Of a stretch of 39,969 bases of DNA, positions 34,137-39,969 are shown piece after piece. This stretch comes from Promethearchaeota archaeon (GTDB lineage: Archaea; Asgardarchaeota; Lokiarchaeia; Sigyniarchaeales; SOKP01), in the NCBI GenBank assembly GCA_011364975.1, contig RDOE01000025.1:1-39969 (forward strand). The letters are read 5' to 3'. How positions within the stretch are numbered: position 1 is the stretch's first letter; every line of letters begins with the position of its first letter. A program made the position numbers and the translations under genes. Below the pieces are notes generated by a model that saw only the letters and a list, made by a program, of their open reading frames with translations, searched no databases and was not told the origin of the DNA.

Positions 34137-35315
34137 GTGCCCGATACCAAAACCGAAGATACCGTTATTTTAATTGATAGCTCCCGATCAATGTTAAGGA
34201 AAGATTTTAAGCCCAATCGATTATACACTGCACTTCAACTTATAAAAAGTTTTATTCATGAAAAATTTATTATAGATCCAACAGATCGCATCTCATTAGT
34301 TTCATTTGGAGATAATGCGAACAAGCTGATGAACTTTTCATATGAAGTAGAGAAACTTATTAATTCTCTTGAAAAAATCCAAATTTCTGGAAGAGGCAAT
34401 ATCCATGATGGAATTGCCTTTTCTCTTCAAATATTAGTTGAGGAGATGAGAAAACTTGGTGGAAAAGTTCATCGAATATTTATTATTTCAGATAATAAAA
34501 TTTTGAAAGATCCTAGGATTGAGAAATTAATCAATATATCAAAAGGTTTAGGAATTTATGTCGATGTATGTCAATTAGGCACAGAAGGAAATTATTCAAC
34601 TCCTTCACTAAAATTGATTGCAACATCTACCAAAGGACAATTTGAGTATCTCAATAATTCTAAAGATTCATCAAATATAGGAAAATGGTTTGCTTCGAAG
34701 AAGGAATTTAAAGATTCTATTGATTACTTTTCATCTAAAAAAACAAATGATATTGCTCCATTAATAAGTGAAATTGCTTTACCCTTAAGAAGACCTAGTG
34801 TATTAGATATTAGATTAATGATGAGTAGACAAGAAAAAGGTCAAGATAAATGCCAGATATGTCATTCAATTAAAGCTCCCTTGACCCAAAACGATTTTTA
34901 TTCTGAAGGACGTTATTGTCCTTCCTGTGATCGCCCTATGCATCTTTCTTGTGCATCAATGTGGGCGAAAAAGTCAGAATATAGGGAAAATATATTCCGA
35001 TGCCCATTTTGTTATTTTTTACTGGAGCTACCCCAATCTGCTGGAATGCTACTAGATGAAAAAACGGAATCTGAACCAAAAGTACGAATTATTGGAGAGG
35101 GGAATAATAATATAACACGAATGCTCTTGGTTAAAAATGAAAAAGTTAAAGAAATTGACGCTTCTTGTACCTATTGCCACGGAATCTTTTTAGGAGATTA
35201 TAAGGTTTATCAATGTGAGAATTGTAAAGTCTTTTATCACGAACCATGTTTAAATAAAATGCATGATGAAATAAGAGCTTGCAGAAATTGTGGCGCAAAA
35301 CTAGTTTTTGAGTGA
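34137..35315 (+). CDS. VWA domain protein with two tandem C4HC3 zinc fingers
   Basis: 392 residues. Residues about 8-190 are a von Willebrand A domain with the MIDAS motif DSSRS (Asp14, Ser16, Ser18); the usual MIDAS threonine appears to be Gly in GRGNIHDG. Residues 239-292 form a zinc finger with ligands Cys239, 242, 261, 264, His269, Cys272, 289, 292. About residues 343-387 hold a second with the same C-C-C-C-H-C-C-C order (CTYC ... CENC ... H ... C ... CRNC). This C4HC3 order is that of PHD and RING-variant fingers. VWA plus RING-type finger recalls eukaryotic Ssl1/p44 of TFIIH and some ubiquitin ligases; the resemblance is architectural only. It could scaffold ubiquitin-like transfer, transcription or repair. 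Start is GTG 34137. Confidence 0.8.
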   Translation: MPDTKTEDTVILIDSSRSMLRKDFKPNRLYTALQLIKSFIHEKFIIDPTDRISLVSFGDNANKLMNFSYEVEKLINSLEKIQISGRGNIHDGIAFSLQILVEEMRKLGGKVHRIFIISDNKILKDPRIEKLINISKGLGIYVDVCQLGTEGNYSTPSLKLIATSTKGQFEYLNNSKDSSNIGKWFASKKEFKDSIDYFSSKKTNDIAPLISEIALPLRRPSVLDIRLMMSRQEKGQDKCQICHSIKAPLTQNDFYSEGRYCPSCDRPMHLSCASMWAKKSEYRENIFRCPFCYFLLELPQSAGMLLDEKTESEPKVRIIGEGNNNITRMLLVKNEKVKEIDASCTYCHGIFLGDYKVYQCENCKVFYHEPCLNKMHDEIRACRNCGAKLVFE

Positions 35316-35344
35316 AATTCTATTGCTTTTTCTTCAATGAAATA

Positions 35345-35355
35345 AAAATATTTAA
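35345..35355 (+). promoter_or_regulatory. metG: TATA-like box for metG
   Basis: AAAATATTTAA at 35345-35355 fits a TATA element, with a start expected near 35372-35380. It lies in the short gap after the VWA gene, so metG likely has its own promoter. Confidence 0.4.
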
Positions 35356-35389
35356 ACAAACCTTCGTTTTATATCAAAAAGAGTAAAAC

Positions 35390-35394
35390 GAGGT
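35390..35394 (+). promoter_or_regulatory. metG: Ribosome-binding site deciding the TTG start of metG
   Basis: GAGGT stands 7 bases before TTG 35402. It supports translation from TTG even though no ATG is present nearby, and is one of the clearer Shine-Dalgarno sites in a window where most genes lack one. Confidence 0.55.
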
Positions 35395-35401
35395 AATTCA
35401 T

Positions 35402-37450
35402 TTGTCAAAAGCCAATAAAGAAAAATGGGTGGTCACAAGTGCGTGGCCTTATGTGAATGCCGTACCTCATCTCGGCAACTTAATTGGAAGCACTTTATCT
35501 GCAGATGTATTTGCTCGATATTTAAGAATGAAAGGTGATGAAGTTGTTTTTGTATCGGGATCTGACTCTCATGGAACCCCGGTTGCAGTAGAAGCAAAGA
35601 AGATTGGCATTTCTACTGAGGAATTAGCTCTTAAAAATCATCAGATTATTAAAGATCTACATCAAAAATGGAAGATTTCTTTTGATAATTATACTATTAC
35701 CCATAACCCTACTCACATCAAATTTGTGCAAAATTTTTATTTAGATATTCAAAAAAATGGCTATATTACCGAACAAGAGATTGAATCATTATATTGTGAA
35801 AACGATAAATTGTTTTTACCAGATAGGTTCGTTGAAGGTACATGTCCCTTTTGTAAAGAGGAAGCTGCAAGAGGAGACCAATGTGATAAGTGTCAAAAAC
35901 TATTAACCCCATTAGAATTGATAAATCCCCATTGTGCTATATGTGGAAAATCACCCACAATTAAGAAAACTAAACATTGGTATTTGGATTTTCCTAAATT
36001 GGAGAAAGAATTAAAAGAATTAATAGAAAAAAATGATATAATTCCCCAAAATGCTAAACAAATGTGTTTAAATAGTATCGAAGAAGGCTTACCTGAGAGA
36101 TCAATAACAAGGGATTTGGATTGGGGTATTCCCGCAAAATTTAAAGGGGCTGAGAATAAAACCATTTATGTGTGGTTTGAAGCAGTTTTAGGTTATATAT
36201 CAGCCGTAAAAGAATGGGCAGAAAAAATTGCTAAGGATGCAACATTGTTTGATTACTTTTGGAAAGATCCAAAAACAAAAACGGTATATTTCATTGGTAA
36301 GGATAATATAATATTTCACCTTATAGTTTTTCCAGGATTAATCTTAGCTTATAATAAAGACAAAAAGGATGGAGAGAAGTTAGTTCTTCCTTATAATGTC
36401 TCATCAACAGAATTTTTAATGTATGAAAATGATAAATTTTCAAAATCACACGGTATTGGTATTTGGATTGATGATGCCTTAAAGTTAGCTTCTGTTGACT
36501 ATTGGCGATTTAGCCTTATCTTCAATCGCCCTGAAACTAGTGATACATCTTTCTTATGGTCTGAATTTGAAAATAACGTAAAAACACTTAATGATAATAT
36601 TGGAAATTTTATCCATAGAACACTTACGTTTTTAAATAGGCAATATAACGGGATAATCCCCAAAAAACTCAAATATGATGCTATAGATCAGAGGTTTATA
36701 GATAAGATAAATAATATTAGTAATATTATCGGAGAAAGTATTGAAACATTCAAATTGAGAAAAGCCTTACGAGATATTGTGGATTTTGCTAAAGAAGGAA
36801 ATGTCTATTTAAATGAAAAAGCCCCATGGCATTTAATTAAAAAAGATAAGGCTGCTGCAGGACATGTATTTAATATTTGTTCTCAAGCTGTTTATGCATT
36901 AGCAGTATTATTGGCACCATTTATTCCAGATACTTCAGAAAAAATACTATTTTATTTAAATCAACCAAAATTAAGTACAATTGAATGGAATAGTATAAAG
37001 GAAAATTCAATAAAAGAAGGTACAAAAATCAAAAAACCAGAACCTCTATTTGAAAAACTAGACATTGAAGAAATAAAAGAAAACTTAAATGAATTAATTA
37101 AGAATAAAATTAAGGAAGGAGGAAAAGAATTGGTTTCTTATGAAGATTTTAAAAAATTAGATATTAGGATCGCATTAATTGAGAATGTGGAAAAAGTACC
37201 CAAAGCAGACAAGCTTTATAAAATGGCAATTGATTTAGGTTCTGAGAAACGAACATTAGTTGCAGGGTTGGCAGAACATTATAAAATAGACGATTTAAAA
37301 GGGAAAAAGATTGTAATCTTAGCCAATTTAGAACCAAGAAAGCTGAAAGGTATAACAAGCCAGGGTATGTTACTTGCTGCTGTTGAAGGTGATAAAGTGT
37401 CAATCTTATCACCAGATAAGGATATTCCTCTCGGAGCGAAAATTGAATAA
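35402..37450 (+). CDS. metG: Methionyl-tRNA synthetase
   Basis: 682 residues, class I synthetase charging tRNA-Met with methionine. The HIGH-type motif is PHLGN (residues 22-26) in AWPYVNAVPHLGN, and the KMSKS-type motif is KFSKS (345-349). The connective domain carries four zinc knuckles (CPFC, CDKC, CAIC and an earlier C), as in the MetG1/archaeal type. The anticodon-binding helical domain follows (FIHRTLTFLNRQY onward). A C-terminal tRNA-binding OB-fold domain (EMAP-II/Trbp111-like, about 577-682; FKKLDIRIALIENVEKVPKA) is fused, as in many bacteria and some archaea. It starts at TTG 35402 behind GAGGT. A housekeeping gene, intact. Confidence 0.97.
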   Translation: MSKANKEKWVVTSAWPYVNAVPHLGNLIGSTLSADVFARYLRMKGDEVVFVSGSDSHGTPVAVEAKKIGISTEELALKNHQIIKDLHQKWKISFDNYTITHNPTHIKFVQNFYLDIQKNGYITEQEIESLYCENDKLFLPDRFVEGTCPFCKEEAARGDQCDKCQKLLTPLELINPHCAICGKSPTIKKTKHWYLDFPKLEKELKELIEKNDIIPQNAKQMCLNSIEEGLPERSITRDLDWGIPAKFKGAENKTIYVWFEAVLGYISAVKEWAEKIAKDATLFDYFWKDPKTKTVYFIGKDNIIFHLIVFPGLILAYNKDKKDGEKLVLPYNVSSTEFLMYENDKFSKSHGIGIWIDDALKLASVDYWRFSLIFNRPETSDTSFLWSEFENNVKTLNDNIGNFIHRTLTFLNRQYNGIIPKKLKYDAIDQRFIDKINNISNIIGESIETFKLRKALRDIVDFAKEGNVYLNEKAPWHLIKKDKAAAGHVFNICSQAVYALAVLLAPFIPDTSEKILFYLNQPKLSTIEWNSIKENSIKEGTKIKKPEPLFEKLDIEEIKENLNELIKNKIKEGGKELVSYEDFKKLDIRIALIENVEKVPKADKLYKMAIDLGSEKRTLVAGLAEHYKIDDLKGKKIVILANLEPRKLKGITSQGMLLAAVEGDKVSILSPDKDIPLGAKIE

Positions 37451-37543
37451 TTTATAATCTTTTACAAAATATATTATATATAGAATGTTATTCTATTGTT
37501 CAAAACTATAAAATATATTAATCAAAGTAGAGATAACTTTTCA

Positions 37544-38182
37544 ATGAGTAGCGAGAATGATGGAGTATTATATGATTCCGCCAAAAGTATAAAAAAGGAA
37601 GGCAATTTTGAAGGTTCTATAATTACACGTTGTGTAGATGAATTTAATTCAGTTATTTTTTCGGATAATATAAAAATTTCTGATTCTGAAGGAATTTCTA
37701 TAAATAATGCCCTACAAGTAGGTTTTAAGTTAATATATAATAAAAAGAATGCTTTTTCTGAAAAAATAGGCACCTTAATTATTGAGGACTTTTCTACTGT
37801 GGAATACGTGATAAAAATTCCATATGAAATAATGACTCTCTTCGATGAAGGTCAATTTTCTGAGGCTTTTCCGTTTACTATAAGGTTACTTCATACCGCA
37901 GGATTATATTTTGATGATTATGAACATGGGATTAATCATTTGGATTTTTTCAAAGGAGAAATTCTAAAAAACCCAATCTCCATAATAATGAATGGTATAA
38001 TTTTGGCAGATAGAGTAGTTATTAATGAAACGGGTGATCCCGTATTTTATGATTGTTTAATCATAGGAAGAAATGAAAAAGAAAATCTATCCGTATCCTA
38101 TGAGCCTTTAATGAATGTAAAGAAATTATTTGCGAGTGTACAATATATCATTATCTTAGGAATTGAAGAATTAAAGATATAA
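37544..38182 (+). CDS. Unknown protein paired with the AAA+ ATPase gene
   Basis: 212 residues from ATG 37544 (MSSENDGVLYDSAKS); a TTG at 37496 would add 16. It has no signal, membrane helix or recognisable motif, with two cysteines only. It reads as an alternating alpha/beta, probably mostly beta protein (FKLIYNKKNAFS, GTLIIEDFSTVEYVIKIPY, VFYDCLIIGRN, VQYIIILGIEEL). It ends 4 to 16 bases before the ATPase gene, so the two are almost certainly co-transcribed and functionally linked. I do not recognise a family. Confidence 0.65.
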   Translation: MSSENDGVLYDSAKSIKKEGNFEGSIITRCVDEFNSVIFSDNIKISDSEGISINNALQVGFKLIYNKKNAFSEKIGTLIIEDFSTVEYVIKIPYEIMTLFDEGQFSEAFPFTIRLLHTAGLYFDDYEHGINHLDFFKGEILKNPISIIMNGIILADRVVINETGDPVFYDCLIIGRNEKENLSVSYEPLMNVKKLFASVQYIIILGIEELKI

Positions 38183-38198
38183 TTAATTGGATTATTTT

Positions 38199-39428
38199 AT
38201 GTTACTTTATGAAAATAAAAGAATCAAATTACTAAACTTCCTCAAATTAGGCATTAATCCTTTTAGGAAGTTCGTAAGCACAGGGGAAATCAAAGAGGAA
38301 TTAGGTCTAGTAAAATCACGTGATGAATTATTTCAATCTATCAAGGAAAGGCTAGAAAAAGAAAATAACATCATTATTCCAATTATAGGTGATGTGGGTG
38401 TTGGTAAAACTCACTTATACTGGATGTTACGATATAATCTTTATTTTCATAATTCAATCTATTTATCCCTAGAATCTCTTAAAAATCGATTCTATTATAC
38501 AATCTATTCAGAGTTTATAGAAATTTTAGGAGTAGATTTATTGAGGTTCATTCTAAACCAATTGTGTACACAATGGGGTGCACTTGAAAGAAAATATGGT
38601 TTTTTTCATGTCGCAAATTTAGAAAGAGCAAAATCAAAGGCTTTGGAGCATTTTTTAAGTTTATATGATGAGAAAGATATTGATATCATAGAAGATATTA
38701 TCAATGGAATTATTATTCATCAATTTGATCCATATAACAAGATAGAAGCTGAGGAATGGTTATTAGGCAGACTCATGGATGCTAAAGAATTATCTAGGTT
38801 AAATATGAATAGTGATCTTAGAAAAAGCAAAAGCGCTTATATGATGTTAAGAATTTTAATTGAAAATTCTAAATTGAATACTGTTCTTTTTATTGATGAT
38901 TTTGAAAAAATTATAACCATTATGAAACCAAAAGATGAATCCACTGAAGAAGTATTTGATCCTAGCTGGCTTTATGGAAATGAAAAATCTCCTGATGATA
39001 TTAAATCCGAAAAAATTTTGAGTAGATTAACCAAATTAATTACTATTAACAAATTACGGATCATAATAACATTAAAATCTCTGGACTTGTTGAATGAAAT
39101 TAAACAGAAGTTTGAGGAATTTTACCCTGATTTCATTTTAAATATAGGGGAACCACTCTTTATTGAAAGTTTTAAAGAAAATGACATTTTTGAATTTTAC
39201 ACTCAAAATATAAATAGCTTTTATGAAGAAATGGATTTTAAGGAATTTATTGGAGCTTTTCAAAATGAATATTTCCCTCTAAATAAAAAAACCTTAAAAA
39301 AAATTTATAATCAAACCCAAGGTAATCCACGCGAAGTTATAAAGTCTCTTATAGAAATCTTTAATCAAATTATATACTCTGATGAAAGATTAGATGAAAT
39401 CCTTGAAAATTATGAAAAATCAAATTAG
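38199..39428 (+). CDS. AAA+ family ATPase
   Basis: About 409 residues from ATG 38199 (a TTG at 38187 adds four). Walker A is GDVGVGKTH at about residues 64-72, with the Walker B stretch TVLFIDDFEKI in the middle. A sensor-2-like QGNPREVIKSL lies near the C-terminus, with Arg as expected. NPFRKF before a RDELF helix resembles the N-terminal linker of archaeal Orc/AAA_16-type ATPases. ATP hydrolysis and protein or DNA remodelling are likely; the partner is presumably the unknown protein encoded just upstream. No DNA-binding winged helix is evident at the end, so it is not a standard Orc1/Cdc6. Confidence 0.8.
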   Translation: MLLYENKRIKLLNFLKLGINPFRKFVSTGEIKEELGLVKSRDELFQSIKERLEKENNIIIPIIGDVGVGKTHLYWMLRYNLYFHNSIYLSLESLKNRFYYTIYSEFIEILGVDLLRFILNQLCTQWGALERKYGFFHVANLERAKSKALEHFLSLYDEKDIDIIEDIINGIIIHQFDPYNKIEAEEWLLGRLMDAKELSRLNMNSDLRKSKSAYMMLRILIENSKLNTVLFIDDFEKIITIMKPKDESTEEVFDPSWLYGNEKSPDDIKSEKILSRLTKLITINKLRIIITLKSLDLLNEIKQKFEEFYPDFILNIGEPLFIESFKENDIFEFYTQNINSFYEEMDFKEFIGAFQNEYFPLNKKTLKKIYNQTQGNPREVIKSLIEIFNQIIYSDERLDEILENYEKSN

Positions 39429-39434
39429 CTTTAA

Positions 39435-39969
39435 TTAAATTCTTCTTTGTAGAAGAATTTTCTCTAAAATTTTTATTTCTGAATTAAGTGTAACTTTTAC
39501 TTTCTCTTCCCAATCTGAATTAAGGATTTTTTCTTGAAAGGTTTCTAACTGTGATATTGTCGTGAGAAATTCAATTATTAGCACTCTTACCATGTTTTTG
39601 TTTAAAAGTTTATAGTTTTGGTGATTATTGAGAAAATTAAATAATTTCTCCTCATTACTTATCTCTTTTTTTAAAATTTTAAGGGCTTGATTAACTCTAT
39701 CAGTATTTTTCGTTCCTAAAATCGAAATAATTGATTTTAAAGAAGATTCTTCAAGATTTTTATAGAGATTAAATACTTTTAGAGTACTATCTTGAATTGG
39801 CTCATAATCTTCTTTTAATGCAGTTTCTAATACTTCATTTATCGATTTAAGATCTGAGCCTGATTTAACAATATTATAAAGAGCCTGAATTATTTCGTTA
39901 CGAACCCATCTATCAGAATTATAATAACTATTCACCAGAAAATCAATATATTTTGTATCCAACTTAACA
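39435..39969 (-). CDS. HEAT-like repeat protein, 5' part off the window
   Basis: At least 175 residues, all helical, with pairs of helices spaced about 35-40 residues: WVRNEIIQALYNIVKS, PIQDSTLKVFNLYKN, VNQALKILKKE. That is a HEAT/ARM-like solenoid for protein contact. The frame continues without a stop to the window edge, so a TTG at 39962 is probably not the true start and the protein is longer. It is convergent with the ATPase gene, their ends six bases apart. Function unknown. Confidence 0.6.
   Translation of the reverse strand, partial: VKLDTKYIDFLVNSYYNSDRWVRNEIIQALYNIVKSGSDLKSINEVLETALKEDYEPIQDSTLKVFNLYKNLEESSLKSIISILGTKNTDRVNQALKILKKEISNEEKLFNFLNNHQNYKLLNKNMVRVLIIEFLTTISQLETFQEKILNSDWEEKVKVTLNSEIKILEKILLQRRI

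Noticed and set aside
38199..39428. Orc1/Cdc6 replication initiator with a nearby origin
   Set aside because: No winged-helix domain at the C-terminus and no repeated origin-box motif around the gene.
1..39969. CRISPR array, insertion sequence or prophage
   Set aside because: No regularly spaced direct repeats, transposase, integrase or phage structural genes were seen.

Overview
This is an AT-rich window, roughly 70% A+T by eye, and almost certainly archaeal. Archaeal TATA-like boxes stand ahead of several genes, oligo-T runs follow stop codons, Shine-Dalgarno sites are sparse, and GTG/TTG starts are common. The best lineage guess is an Asgard archaeon of the Lokiarchaeia type. The signs are two Roadblock/LC7 proteins, a VWA protein with two tandem C4HC3 zinc fingers, a very large sequon-rich type I surface protein, and an anaerobic glycyl-radical plus acyl-CoA metabolism. 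That placement is inference from gene content. No rRNA, tRNA, CRISPR array or insertion sequence was seen.

Layout. Positions 1-2.1 kb: a divergent regulatory region with two identical palindromes, a tandem EthD-like protein and a nucleoside phosphorylase. 2.2-7.4 kb: a membrane-anchored exported protein, a glycyl radical enzyme with a GCVEP thiyl-radical site, and two tandem crotonase paralogues that lack both classical catalytic glutamates. 7.6-10.3 kb: an anchored surface protein, an OsmC-family protein and a small four-helix membrane protein. 10.4-16.1 kb: a 1192-residue protein of 21 WD40 repeats (three seven-bladed propellers) ending in a TIR domain, convergent with a membrane protein carrying a C-terminal Nudix domain. 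16.3-17.6 kb: an amino-acid permease. 17.7-19.8 kb: a tight operon of a radical-SAM glycyl-radical activase, a GlpC/HdrD-like iron-sulfur protein and a 60-residue protein. 19.9-23.5 kb: an acyl-CoA dehydrogenase, a PfkB-type kinase, a small Cys-rich protein and an alpha/beta hydrolase. 23.6-25.3 kb: a run of small membrane and zinc-ribbon proteins. 25.3-28.3 kb: an N-formylglutamate amidohydrolase-like protein, a winged-helix protein, a metallo-beta-lactamase hydrolase and two Roadblock proteins. 28.4-32.5 kb: the giant surface protein. 32.6-37.5 kb: an M20 peptidase, the VWA/zinc-finger protein and methionyl-tRNA synthetase. 37.5-40 kb: an unknown protein paired with an AAA+ ATPase, and the end of a HEAT-like repeat protein that runs off the window.

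How the genes may work together. The glycyl radical enzyme, crotonases, acyl-CoA dehydrogenase and the activase/Fe-S operon suggest anaerobic activation and CoA-linked breakdown of a carbon compound; the substrate cannot be read from sequence. The most striking candidate system is the WD40-TIR protein beside the membrane-tethered Nudix protein. TIR enzymes make ADP-ribose or cyclic variants from NAD+, and the Nudix domain resembles the ADP-ribose-hydrolysing branch, so the pair could produce and consume (or sense) the same nucleotide signal. That link is a hypothesis from adjacency and family chemistry.
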